A stretch of 64,000 bases of DNA from Bacillus chungangensis (GTDB lineage Bacteria > Bacillota > Bacilli > Bacillales > Bacillaceae_C): the NCBI RefSeq assembly GCF_030812995.1, contig NZ_JAUSTT010000008.1:1-64000 (forward strand). Reading direction: 5' to 3'. Below the pieces are notes generated by a model. It did not search any database. It had not been told where the DNA came from and saw only the letters and a program-made list of their open reading frames with translations. Below, piece after piece: positions 9,239 to 17,293 of the stretch; the stretch's first letter is position 1; every line of letters starts with the position of its first letter. The position numbers and the translations under genes are program-made.

Positions 9239-9270
9239 AAACTTGAGAGCACGTCCACCAGGAGTTGTTT
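9239..9270 (-). CDS. recA: RecA exon 2: 32-nt micro-exon encoding the L2 loop
   Basis: The 32 nt supply two bases completing a Glu codon (G from exon 1 plus AA) and then ten codons, [10 protein letters not shown]. The spliced product reads [20 protein letters not shown], the universal RecA L2 DNA-binding loop and its flanks. Both boundaries are fixed by reading frame, by the conserved protein sequence and by intron end rules (upstream intron ends GAT, downstream intron begins GTGCGG). Skipping this exon would join phase 1 to phase 0 and shift the frame, so both introns must be removed accurately for any RecA to be made. Confidence 0.93.
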
Positions 9271-9330
9271 ATCGTGATAGGTAATAGACAGCTGCAGCTT
9301 GACCTGTTAAGCGCTATTTTCCCCCACGTC

Positions 9331-9365
9331 ACACCGTACGTGAGACTTTCGAACTCATACGGCGT
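9331..9365 (-). ncRNA. Domain V of intron A
   Basis: A 35-nt hairpin reading ACGCCGTATGAG ... CTCACGTACGGTGT on the minus strand, a recognisable group II domain V. The triad position reads CGC, where intron B has AGC, and the loop is TTCGAAAGT. Both variants occur among functional group II introns, so this is a lineage marker and not damage. Confidence 0.9.
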
Positions 9366-9692
9366 TCCATCAATGATCTTAATGTGGAAAAAGTGATTTT
9401 TTTCATCAAAATAGCTTTTCCAATCATTGACTATGCCCCTTCGCTCCCCTCTCATTACAAGAGGCTCGACACTACTACGGGCTGCTGCCACTTGAATACA
9501 ACAGACATTTCCTTCTGTTTAGAGACATCGGTTACGGCCAACCTTGACATTCTCTTTCAAGCTTCCTTTGTTCCTCAAGAATCTAGCTTTTACCATTTGT
9601 AGCCTTAGGCTTCCTCTATAGCCCGCCAGATCCCTTTTCGACCTTCTTACTGGTGGTCTTAAGGTGAATATCTCTTACAAGCATATCCACAG

Positions 9693-9717
9693 TTTGATGT
9701 TATCCAGATACATCAAA
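9693..9717 (-). other. EBS1 hairpin of intron A
   Basis: An 8-bp stem (TTTGATGT/ACATCAAA) presents a loop containing CTGGAT. This is the exact complement of ATCCAG, the last six nt of exon 1 (10136-10131). It lies about 420 nt into the intron, as expected for domain I. Confidence 0.78.
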
Positions 9718-10130
9718 CCGCTTCTGGCACCTGCTCAAGCAGGCGCTTATCCTTTCAGACAAGCTTCGGTTTACGAGCCGTACACACAAGGATTCCCTTT
9801 CGGTAGCCATAGCAACTTTTTAGCCCCCCGCATACTTCATTTGCCTTAGACTCTCATCCTTAGGCACACTTTTCTGCGACTTTAGCGAGCTTCGTACAAA
9901 AGCTGGACCATCAGCCCTGCACGTCGCAGTCTTAGGGTATCCGATAGCCAGTATTCTATCGGGAAAGGAACTGCCCCCTTCTGGAATCGATTCTTGAAGT
10001 TGCATTTTACTGGCGTTTCCATGCTCGGAAAAACAAAGAAATTCTTTTTCATGAGCACCTCTTCCCAGCAATATGCCTAGACATTGCTGTGCATTTCTGC
10101 AAACAGATTACGTCTAAGAACAAAGCGCAC

Positions 10131-10743
10131 CTGGATTACCGAACATTACTCCTACTTTTTCCCGGATTTGGTTAATAAAGATTGCGATTGTTTTCGATTT
10201 GTTAATAGCACCGGATAATTTTCGCAGCGCTTGTGACATGAGACGCGCCTGCAAGCCGACATGGGAATCTCCCATTTCTCCTTCGATTTCTGCTTTAGGC
10301 ACAAGTGCTGCAACTGAGTCAATAACAATGATATCAACTGCTCCGCTGCGCACAAGTGCTTCAGCAATCTCTAGAGCCTGCTCGCCCGTATCTGGCTGTG
10401 ATAAAAGCAACTCATCAATATTTACGCCTAACTTGCTTGCATATACAGGGTCAAGTGCGTGTTCCGCGTCGATAAACGCTGCTTGACCGCCCTTTCCTTG
10501 TACTTCAGCAATTGCATGAAGAGCAACAGTTGTTTTACCAGAGCTTTCTGGTCCGTAGATTTCAATGATCCTGCCTCTTGGATACCCTCCTACACCTAAG
10601 GCGACATCCAATGCAAGAGAGCCGCTTGGAACGGTAGAAATTCTCCGGTCTGTCTGCTCTCCAAGCTTCATAATAGAACCTTTCCCAAATTGCTTCTCTA
10701 TTTGTTTTAATGCCATATCCAAGGCTTTTTGACGATCACTCAT
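10131..10743 (-). CDS. recA: RecA exon 1 (N-terminal part of DNA recombinase A)
   Basis: It encodes the RecA N-terminal helix and most of the ATPase core: [25 protein letters not shown], Walker [10 protein letters not shown], Walker [15 protein letters not shown], loop L1 ([24 protein letters not shown]) and [16 protein letters not shown]. The start is ATG 10743 behind GGGAGGAAAAGG; an upstream GTG in frame overlaps this Shine-Dalgarno. RecA polymerises on single-stranded DNA, drives strand exchange and triggers LexA autocleavage. Exon 1 ends on the first base of a Glu codon. The open frame runs five codons into the intron, so a naive annotation would call a truncated RecA. Confidence 0.96.
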
Positions 10744-10844
10744 TCCTTTTCCTCCCACTCATTTATCTTCTCTTGTTTTAAAAGAGCATCTATCTTTTTC
10801 TTATATACACTTCCCCCTTTCATCAAAGAATAAAACCTACCCTT

Positions 10845-10873
10845 ACTATATATGTTTTTAAGTCATTTGCCAA
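10845..10873 (-). promoter_or_regulatory. recA sigma-A promoter
   Basis: TTGGCA (10873-10868), a 17-nt spacer and TATAGT (10850-10845) on the minus strand, about 100 nt upstream of the recA start codon. Position and spacing fit sigma-A. Confidence 0.6.
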
Positions 10874-10882
10874 GCAAAAACA

Positions 10883-10896
10883 CGAACATTCATTCG
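10883..10896 (-). promoter_or_regulatory. LexA (SOS) box upstream of recA
   Basis: The 14-mer CGAACATTCATTCG matches the Bacillus LexA/DinR consensus CGAAC-N4-GTTCG with one mismatch. It lies 9 bp upstream of the -35 element, near where the B. subtilis recA box lies. It implies DNA-damage induction of the intron-containing transcript. Confidence 0.8.
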
Positions 10897-11109
10897 ATTA
10901 TTTTTTTAAATGAATGAATGACAAATGACCATTTTTCATTGTGCAAAATTTCTTTATATCCGTATCATACAAAACTAAAATCGTATTTTTGTTCCTTTAC
11001 AGACTTCTAGTGAAAAATAGAATACAACAATATTTTCCAGTATTATTCACTAGAAAAATGAAGCTAATGATGTATATTGATGACACACTACCTAAATGAC
11101 AGACAAAAA
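10897..11109. other. recA-cinA intergenic region
   Basis: AT-rich, with no gene. It contains a TGAATGAATG direct repeat next to the SOS box and the end of the cinA transcription unit. Confidence 0.4.
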
Positions 11110-11153
11110 AAATCAAGTGCCTCCTATTCTTTTAATGTGGAGACGCTTGATTT
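11110..11153 (-). terminator. Terminator overlapping the 3' end of cinA
   Basis: AAATCAAGCGTCTCC pairs with GGAGGCACTTGATTT, followed by a run of T's. The upstream arm (11153-11139) is inside the cinA coding sequence and encodes its last residues, while the stop codon lies in the loop. Confidence 0.8.
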
Positions 11154-12382
11154 AGTTCTGTCATTAGAAAGTAGCATCCATATCTCACTGTTCTTTTGCG
11201 GTTTCCATTTCTTGAACCTGCTAAATGCAATAAAAAAGCTTTTGGAGGCCTTTCTTTTACGGCAATTCCGATCCAAATCGTTCCGGGTGAATGCCCTTCA
11301 AGGGAATCAGGACCAGCAACGCCTGTAAAGCTAATGCCAATATCGGCATTGAGCTGCATTTTCACATTAGCTGCCATTTCAAGTGCACATTGTTCACTAA
11401 CAGCGCCATATGCATTGATCGTTTCTTCCTTTATGTTCAACTGCGTGATTTTTGCGGCATTGGAATAGCAAACGACCCCTCCTAAAAATCTGGCGCTGAC
11501 ACCTGCTACTGATGCTAGTTCTGACTGAAACATCCCGCCAGTAAGACTCTCCGCACAAGCAATTGTATACCTCTTTGCCTCTAAAAGCTTGACGAGTTCA
11601 TCCATCAATGTTGTTTGTCCATATCCATAAAAATAATTGCCGACACGTTGAAAGATTTGCTCTTCCATTTGATCGATAAGCGCTTGTGCATCCTTTTGTT
11701 GGCGACTTTTCGCGGTAATTCTAATCGTTACATCACCATCACCAGCTAGTGGTGCAAGAGTAGGATTCGTCTGCTTATCAATCAAATCCTCAAGCACTGT
11801 TTCTAGCTTCGATTCCCCAATATCAAAGAATCGCAAAATGCGTGATTCTATTTTCTCCTTTGCTCCCAGCTGCGCTTCTATTAACGGCATCGCATGGTGA
11901 ACAAACATTGGCTCCATTTCGCGCGGTGGTCCAGGCAATAAAATGTAGACACAGCCTTCCTTTTGCAAGTACATGCCAGGTGCCATTCCATATTGATTGG
12001 GAAGCACTTCTGATCCCGTTATAACCAATGCCTGTTTTTTATTATTGGGCGTCATTTCTCTTTTTGTTTTCGCAAAATAAGCTTGGATTGAAGCAAATGC
12101 AGCTTCATGAAGTGTCAATGTTTCTCCTAGATGTTCGGCAATGATTTCTTTCGTTAAATCATCCTTTGTTGGACCAAGACCACCCGTAAAAATAAGCAAG
12201 TTAGAACGTTTTTCTGCAATATGTAAAACATTTTTCAATCTTTTTGGATTATCTCCTACCACTGTATGGTGGTAAACATTGACTCCCAGCTCTGCTAATG
12301 ACTTTGATAAAAATTGTGCATTTGTATTAGCAATTTGACCAAGAAGGAGTTCAGAGCCTACCGCAATAATTTCTGCGTTCAT
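11132..12382 (-). CDS. cinA: CinA, competence/damage-inducible protein
   Basis: The 416-residue protein has the two-domain CinA layout: an N-terminal MoaB/MogA-like domain (AEIIAVGSELLLGQIANTNAQFLS, FTGGLGPTKDDLTKE, LLPGPPREMEP) and a C-terminal PncC-type nicotinamide-nucleotide amidohydrolase domain (CAESLTGGMFQSELASVAGVSARFLGGVVCYSN, IGISFTGVAGPD). Related enzymes recycle pyridine nucleotides; in Gram-positive bacteria the gene precedes recA and is often competence-induced. The start ATG 12382 follows AAAGGAGATTCATT. The order pgsA-cinA-recA is the standard Firmicutes one. Confidence 0.95.
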   Translation of the reverse strand: MNAEIIAVGSELLLGQIANTNAQFLSKSLAELGVNVYHHTVVGDNPKRLKNVLHIAEKRSNLLIFTGGLGPTKDDLTKEIIAEHLGETLTLHEAAFASIQAYFAKTKREMTPNNKKQALVITGSEVLPNQYGMAPGMYLQKEGCVYILLPGPPREMEPMFVHHAMPLIEAQLGAKEKIESRILRFFDIGESKLETVLEDLIDKQTNPTLAPLAGDGDVTIRITAKSRQQKDAQALIDQMEEQIFQRVGNYFYGYGQTTLMDELVKLLEAKRYTIACAESLTGGMFQSELASVAGVSARFLGGVVCYSNAAKITQLNIKEETINAYGAVSEQCALEMAANVKMQLNADIGISFTGVAGPDSLEGHSPGTIWIGIAVKERPPKAFLLHLAGSRNGNRKRTVRYGCYFLMTELNQASPH

Positions 12383-12434
12383 AATGAATCTCCTTTATTA
12401 TCACACTTCTGCTCGATTGCTTGCCAACAAAGGC

Positions 12435-13010
12435 TTATTCAAAAAAAACTGCTTTATTTTTATTAAAATAATCCCATCCTGACCAAATTGTAAAGAAAAC
12501 AGCAATCCAGAGCATGACCATGCCGAATGGAAATGCCGAAAAGGAGGAAAATGGAAAATCATGAAGCAGTAATAGAGAAATTGCAATGAGCTGTGTAACT
12601 GTTTTAATTTTGCCAAGCATATTAGCAGCAACTACTTCTCCTGTTCCAGCTAAGACGAGACGAAGACCAGTAACTGCGAACTCGCGGCTAATAATGACAA
12701 TCACCATCCATGACGGTGCTACATTTAGCTCTACAAGTACAATGAGAGCAGCTGATACGAGTAATTTATCTGCTAATGGATCTAAAAATTTGCCTAAATT
12801 TGTGATTAGGTTATACTTTCTAGCAATGTAGCCATCGATCCAATCGGTAGTCGAGGCAATGATAAAAATAAGTGCGCCAATTAATTGAGAAATAGGCAAT
12901 TCTGCATTAGTTAATGAAATATTTCCCCAAGAAAATGGCACAAGCATCATAACTAGAAAGACTGGGATTAAACAAATTCGTGAAATGGTAATTTTATTAG
13001 GTAAATTCAT
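12435..13010 (-). CDS. pgsA: CDP-diacylglycerol-glycerol-3-phosphate 3-phosphatidyltransferase
   Basis: This integral membrane enzyme makes phosphatidylglycerophosphate from CDP-diacylglycerol and glycerol-3-phosphate, the committed step to phosphatidylglycerol and cardiolipin. The CDP-alcohol phosphotransferase signature D-G-x2-A-R-x8-G-x3-D-x3-D is complete in DWIDGYIARKYNLITNLGKF followed by LDPLADKLL. Several hydrophobic helices span the 191 residues, the usual size. It lies between rodZ and cinA. Confidence 0.95.
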   Translation of the reverse strand: MNLPNKITISRICLIPVFLVMMLVPFSWGNISLTNAELPISQLIGALIFIIASTTDWIDGYIARKYNLITNLGKFLDPLADKLLVSAALIVLVELNVAPSWMVIVIISREFAVTGLRLVLAGTGEVVAANMLGKIKTVTQLIAISLLLLHDFPFSSFSAFPFGMVMLWIAVFFTIWSGWDYFNKNKAVFFE

Positions 13011-13114
13011 CTTGTTTTTTCCACCTCATTATGAAGTCCGTTCTATGGTCTTTATTTGATAAGCAAATAATCTTAGAAGGTCTCTTCTAAAGGGAAATAG
13101 TCATCTAAAGATGA

Positions 13115-14023
13115 CTATTCTGTTATCCCTGTAAACTGAATAATGACATCTTGTCTAACGATATCAGTAGGAGATATCTCATATTTGAGCTGTTCACCAT
13201 TTACAAAGATGTCCGTAGATGATGCATTTCCAATCACAATAAAGGCTGATTTATCCTCTATTAAATCAAAGGTTTCGCTATCTCCCTCTTGAAACTCTTT
13301 TTGGAAAATGAATTTACCTGTTGAGTCTTTTAATCCAACCCAAGCTTTCCCTGTTGCTGCAATTTTCAGTTCAAATTTGTTTGCACCAGATAATTCGTAA
13401 GTTGTCTGTTTGCCGCTCGATCCTACAACACTCAAGCTTTGCTCAGGTTCAGAAGCATCCTCCTCCTGATCTTCGGAATCCTCTTCCTCATCAGCGGAAT
13501 CTTCTTTATCTTTTTCCTTCTTGTTGTCATCTTTATCTTCTTTATTATCTTTCGCAGTTCCTTCTTTTTGTTCCATTTGTATCTGTTCATTCTGATTATT
13601 TGATGTTTTGGATGGCGTGCTTTGGTTTTGGCTTTTTGATAAAAAATACCACGCCAATAAAACAGCAACGACAATAAACGTTACGACTAATATTTTTGGC
13701 AGCAGCTGAAATATTTTCGCATTTGCAGGCGAAACTGACCGTCGTGCCTGCACACGAGAAAGCTGCTCTGGCAAATCATCCTCGTAAGCAACTGGAATTT
13801 CTTTTTTATATTCTTCAAAAAGCGCTTCTGGCTGGAGGCCAACTGCTTCGGCATATTGCTTAATAAAAGCACGGACATAAAATTTGCCCGGTATCATTTC
13901 ATAGTTACCTTCTTCAATCCCGATTAAATAGCGCTTTTGGATTTTAGTAATTCTTTGCAAGTCATCCAGATCAAGCCCCTTAGCCTTTCTTTCTTCCTTT
14001 AATCGGTCCCCTAAATTTGTCAA
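13115..14023 (-). CDS. rodZ: RodZ-like cytoskeletal protein (YmfM)
   Basis: The N-terminal HTH (LGDRLKEERKAKGLDLDDLQRITKIQKRYLIGIEEGNYEMIPGKFYVRAFIKQYA by residue order 4-57) is the MreB-binding domain. One transmembrane helix follows (ILVVTFIVVAVLLAWYFL, about residues 112-129). A strongly charged Lys/Glu/Asp linker of about 50 residues leads to a C-terminal beta domain outside the membrane. RodZ links MreB filaments to the cell envelope in rod-shape maintenance. The start is TTG 14023 behind GGTAGGTG; no better ATG exists. Confidence 0.88.
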   Translation of the reverse strand: MTNLGDRLKEERKAKGLDLDDLQRITKIQKRYLIGIEEGNYEMIPGKFYVRAFIKQYAEAVGLQPEALFEEYKKEIPVAYEDDLPEQLSRVQARRSVSPANAKIFQLLPKILVVTFIVVAVLLAWYFLSKSQNQSTPSKTSNNQNEQIQMEQKEGTAKDNKEDKDDNKKEKDKEDSADEEEDSEDQEEDASEPEQSLSVVGSSGKQTTYELSGANKFELKIAATGKAWVGLKDSTGKFIFQKEFQEGDSETFDLIEDKSAFIVIGNASSTDIFVNGEQLKYEISPTDIVRQDVIIQFTGITE

Positions 14024-14041
14024 TGATGAACACCTACCAAT

Positions 14042-14833
14042 CTAAAAATCAAACCCATCAAAACCAGTACTGCTAAACAAATGATTATTTTGTACTACTT
14101 CATATGTAATTTCTTCATTGGGATCTTTGCGCAATTCAATAATATAGTCGAAATCTTCGATGGAGTACTCAGAGTGCTGGACAAAAATATCAGGGTGCTC
14201 GATCACCTTTACAGCTGGAAGCCTCATGATCTCCCGCACTAGAGCCCAATGCTTTTCATCTGCTCTTTGCCTAGATACAATGCCGTCAATGATGAAGATA
14301 TTATTAGCGTCATATTCGTCCTTGATGAGTTGACTGCGAATGGTTTGTTTTAATAGCGTGGAGGAAACAAACAGCCATTTTTTATTTGCACAAACACTTC
14401 CTGCCACAACTGATTCCGTTTTGCCAACTCGAGGCATTCCTCGTATACCCACTAATTTATGTCCATCCTGTTTAAAAATCTCTGCCATAAAATCAACTAA
14501 GATTCCTAGTTCATCCCGCACAAAGCGAAATGTCTTCTTATCATCGGCATCTCTTTGTATATAGCGCCCGTGCCGCACTGCTAACCTATCCCTTAGCTTT
14601 GGTTCCCGCAGCTTCCGTAATTCGATCGTTTTCATTGTCCGTAATATCGACTCTAACCGTACAATTTGTTTTTCGCTTTTTGCAAGTATTAATAATCCGC
14701 GTCTTCCCTTATCTACACCACTAATACTAACAATATTAATTGAAAGCATTCCTAATAATGAAGAAATATCTCCAAGCAATCCTGGACGATTCATTTTAAT
14801 TTCATATTCTAAATACCACTCTTTTTTGTCCAT
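14042..14833 (-). CDS. ymfK: YmfK, DUF3388 protein
   Basis: The 263-residue protein of unknown function is conserved next to ymfJ and rodZ in bacilli. The N-terminal 75 residues look like an ACT-type fold (YEIKMNRPGLLGDISSLLGMLSINIVSISGVDKGRRGLLILA). A P-loop-like segment GIRGMPRVGKTES follows at about residue 130, and then LFVSSTLLKQTIRSQ and NIFIIDGIVSRQ, which could act as Walker B. A nucleotide-binding role is plausible but unproven. The start ATG 14833 follows GGAGGGTATT. It is 18 nt upstream of rodZ, so cotranscription is likely. Confidence 0.85.
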   Translation of the reverse strand: MDKKEWYLEYEIKMNRPGLLGDISSLLGMLSINIVSISGVDKGRRGLLILAKSEKQIVRLESILRTMKTIELRKLREPKLRDRLAVRHGRYIQRDADDKKTFRFVRDELGILVDFMAEIFKQDGHKLVGIRGMPRVGKTESVVAGSVCANKKWLFVSSTLLKQTIRSQLIKDEYDANNIFIIDGIVSRQRADEKHWALVREIMRLPAVKVIEHPDIFVQHSEYSIEDFDYIIELRKDPNEEITYEVVQNNHLFSSTGFDGFDF

Positions 14834-15050
14834 AATACCCTCCATACAAAATGGTCATTGTATCTCATCTGGCATGGGTACATTTTGTTTTCATTTATAT
14901 TATCTAGCTTATATAATATCTGATTTTTTATTAATATGAAAGGAAAACATCAAAATGGAAAAAAAATCATCTTCTTTTTGAAAAAACATCATGTAAAAGT
15001 TTGCTCTTCTCAACTACTCTTCTTGATTGTAAGCAGATTTTTTCATACAA

Positions 15051-15090
15051 AAAGAAGGCTGCCCTTACTTTGTAGGACAGTCCTCCTTTA
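15051..15090 (-). terminator. Terminator of ymfJ
   Basis: On the minus strand AAAGGAGGACTGTCC pairs with GGGCAGCCTTCTTT and is followed by TTTG. It lies about 40 nt past the ymfJ stop. Confidence 0.75.
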
Positions 15091-15130
15091 TCAATTTTAC
15101 ATGTGTATGACTTAATAAAGCAAATTTTCA

Positions 15131-15388
15131 TTAATGCGTGCTATTATTTTCAACTAGTTTTACCATGCAGCTTGCAATCGCTTGCTGTTCCTCTTGGCTT
15201 GCAACAGACCATAGATCTGCTAGAACACGTTCCTGTTCATTTTTAGGCTGTACTTGTTCTGCAAGATAATCTCCGATTTGATAAGCAAGTTGATGAATGA
15301 CTTGTTGACTCATTCCTTCATTCTGTGCTTGATCTAAACGGTCACCCAGAAAATTCTTCCACTCATTCCAGTTATCTAAAACAGACAT
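15131..15388 (-). CDS. ymfJ: YmfJ, DUF3243 protein
   Basis: An 85-residue helical protein (MSVLDNWNEWKNFLGDRLDQAQ...) matching YmfJ of B. subtilis in size and position between ymfI and ymfK. The function is unknown. AAAGGAGGCTC lies upstream of ATG 15388. Tryptophan-rich N-terminus and Gln-rich body; no catalytic motif visible. Confidence 0.85.
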   Translation of the reverse strand: MSVLDNWNEWKNFLGDRLDQAQNEGMSQQVIHQLAYQIGDYLAEQVQPKNEQERVLADLWSVASQEEQQAIASCMVKLVENNSTH

Positions 15389-15506
15389 ATATCTGAGCCT
15401 CCTTTTTTAAAATTCGTTATTATTGTGCAACGAAAAGGCTAAATTATACATCTTGATTTTAGAAGTGCAAATATAAATCTTGCAGTGTGCTGCTATGGTT
15501 TTCCGA

Positions 15507-16229
15507 TTAATTATACCAGCCTCCGTTGACTGCCAAAACTTGGCCAGTAATATAAGATGCTTTAGGAGAAAGCAAAAACGAAACAGCTGCAGCAATTTCT
15601 TCAGGTTTTGCCAATCTGCCCATCGGAATACTGCTCTCTATTTCCGAAATTTCGCTCTCGGAAAAGCCTTGAAGCATTTGGGTATCAACTGCTCCAGGGG
15701 CGATTGCATTTACAAGCAGATTATTTTGTGCAACTTCCTTGCTAAATGATTTTACAAACGCAATCTGCGCCCCTTTTACAGTAGAATAGATCACTTCACA
15801 TGCTGCGCCTGTCTGCCCCCAAATCGAGCTCATTAAGACAATAGAAGAAGTTTGATTTCTCAACAGCTTTGGCGTTAGGTTTCTTACAAGCTGGAGCGGG
15901 CTTTTAACATGAAGCTGGAGCATCATCTCGATGGTGTCGTCATTTGTATCGATAAAAAGGCCATAAGGTGCAATCCCACTCATGTAAACAATTGCATCAA
16001 GCTGAAAGATTTGTTTTGCCAAATCGTTGACACCGCCAGCTGTTGCCAAATCTGCCTGAATTGGGATGACTTCTATATGGTATTGTTTTAGATCAGATTG
16101 CAATCGTTCAATCTCCTGCACATTCTGAAAATAATGAACATATAGATTCCATCCTTCTTTTGCAAGTTCTAATGCCGTTGCTCTTCCTATACCCCCACTA
16201 GCTCCAGTGAGAAGCGCATACTTCTGCAA
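15507..16229 (-). CDS. ymfI: Short-chain dehydrogenase/reductase YmfI
   Basis: An SDR-family oxidoreductase with cofactor motif LLTGASGGIGRA, a structural motif in place of NNAG (YMSGIAPYG), the catalytic Ser in LMSSIWGQTGA and Tyr-x3-Lys as YSTVKGAQ. The C-terminus PKASYITGQVLAVNGGWYN is typical of FabG-like enzymes. The substrate is unknown. I prefer the TTG start at 16229, 8 nt behind GGAGG; this gives 240 residues, as in B. subtilis, and removes the overlap with thiF. In B. subtilis it directly follows ymfH; here the thi operon intervenes. Confidence 0.9.
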   Translation of the reverse strand: MQKYALLTGASGGIGRATALELAKEGWNLYVHYFQNVQEIERLQSDLKQYHIEVIPIQADLATAGGVNDLAKQIFQLDAIVYMSGIAPYGLFIDTNDDTIEMMLQLHVKSPLQLVRNLTPKLLRNQTSSIVLMSSIWGQTGAACEVIYSTVKGAQIAFVKSFSKEVAQNNLLVNAIAPGAVDTQMLQGFSESEISEIESSIPMGRLAKPEEIAAAVSFLLSPKASYITGQVLAVNGGWYN

Positions 16230-16273
16230 ATTGAGCACCTCCACTTTCTGTAGACTACATCTTATTTCTAATG

Positions 16274-17293
16274 TCAACTAACGAAACGATCGTATAAGCT
16301 TTTTGCCTCGCGAACATCTTTCGTCCCATGCACAAGTACCCGGCCATCTTTAAAAACAACTAACCGAATCTTTCCTTGTGTAAAAGAAACAAGATAAGGG
16401 TTTTGCATGACTTTCCCACCAATTTGTATAAATCTTTCTGCTAATACATCTAGATTTCGCTCTTGTTTCTTTGGAGGTCTAATCTGAACAGTGTCTCTCC
16501 CACATAAAACAGCTGTTCTCGTTTGATTTTCTTTTTGTAAAAATGGATGAGTTGCCTTATCGCCACATGATGGACAATCAGTTCTTTTCAGCTTGTCCAC
16601 CACGATAGCTGAATGTTGATTTTTCCATAAGTCAAAAGAAACAAGTGTCTTACGCATCTTATCATTTGCCTCTACTAATAGCTTTAATGCTTCAGAAGTT
16701 TGGTAAGAAACGACCATTTGTACTGTCGGTGCAATGATACCAGCTGTATCACAGGTTGCAGCTCCAATTGGAACTGATTCAAGCAAGCATTGCAAGCATG
16801 GCGTTTTTGAAGGGATAACCGTATAAGTTAAACCGTAGCTGCCCACACAAGCGCCAAAAATCCAAGGGATGCCTGCATACTGAGAGATGTCATTGATCAA
16901 CATGCGTGTCTCAAAATTATCTGTTGCATCAATGATTAAGTCAACCCCTTTCACAAGGAATTGCATTTCTTCAATCCCAGCATCTAAAATATGCGATGCT
17001 ACTTGAATACCAGAATTTATTTGTTGTAATCGTTCCTTGACTGCTGCTGCTTTAGGTGTTCGATTTTCTGCTTCATCTTCGCCGAATAGCTGCTGGCGCT
17101 GAAGATTGCTCCACTCGACATAATCGCGATCAACAATCGATATTTTCCCTACACCTGCACGGGCAAGAATTTCTGCATTTCCGGTTCCTAATGCGCCAGC
17201 ACCAACAATTAACACATGTTTATGAGATAACTTTTTTTGGCCTGTTTCTTGTATGCCATAAAACAACGCTTGTCTAGAATATCTCGTCTTCAC
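16274..17293 (-). CDS. thiF: ThiF, ThiS adenylyltransferase
   Basis: This E1-like enzyme activates the ThiS C-terminus with ATP as the first step of sulfur transfer for the thiamine thiazole ring. The Rossmann motif [21 protein letters not shown], the Arg finger RQQLFGEDE, the catalytic DATDNFETR and two CxxC zinc pairs (CLQCLLE and CPSCG) are present. The last 80 residues form a rhodanese/MoeB-like tail seen in Bacillus ThiF. The start overlaps the thiG stop by 4 nt, so the two are translationally coupled. Confidence 0.92.
   Translation of the reverse strand: MKTRYSRQALFYGIQETGQKKLSHKHVLIVGAGALGTGNAEILARAGVGKISIVDRDYVEWSNLQRQQLFGEDEAENRTPKAAAVKERLQQINSGIQVASHILDAGIEEMQFLVKGVDLIIDATDNFETRMLINDISQYAGIPWIFGACVGSYGLTYTVIPSKTPCLQCLLESVPIGAATCDTAGIIAPTVQMVVSYQTSEALKLLVEANDKMRKTLVSFDLWKNQHSAIVVDKLKRTDCPSCGDKATHPFLQKENQTRTAVLCGRDTVQIRPPKKQERNLDVLAERFIQIGGKVMQNPYLVSFTQGKIRLVVFKDGRVLVHGTKDVREAKSLYDRFVS

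Larger units (their letters stand above)
9271..10130 (-). mobile_element. Group II intron A in recA (860 nt, no ORF)
   Basis: The intron starts GTGCGC (10130) and ends ACGAT (9271). Domain V is at 9331-9365, followed by GACGTGGGGG and a domain VI with AATAG/CTATT and a nearby unpaired A. The EBS1 loop at 9701-9709 matches the end of exon 1. No ORF of the LtrA type is present, so splicing is autocatalytic or helped in trans. It is inserted after the first base of the Glu codon of GNPE (phase 1). If it is retained, translation ends after five codons (GALCS, stop). Domain V differs from that of intron B, so it is not simply a deleted copy of it. Confidence 0.92.

Noticed and set aside
9820-10071. 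ORFs within intron A
   Set aside because: They overlap structured intron RNA, lack ribosome-binding sites and do not resemble maturases.
6493-10758. Reading recA as a pseudogene, with separate RecA N- and C-terminal ORFs
   Set aside because: The exon frames, the conserved residues and two complete sets of group II intron boundaries rebuild a full RecA; broken-gene calls would miss the 32-nt exon.
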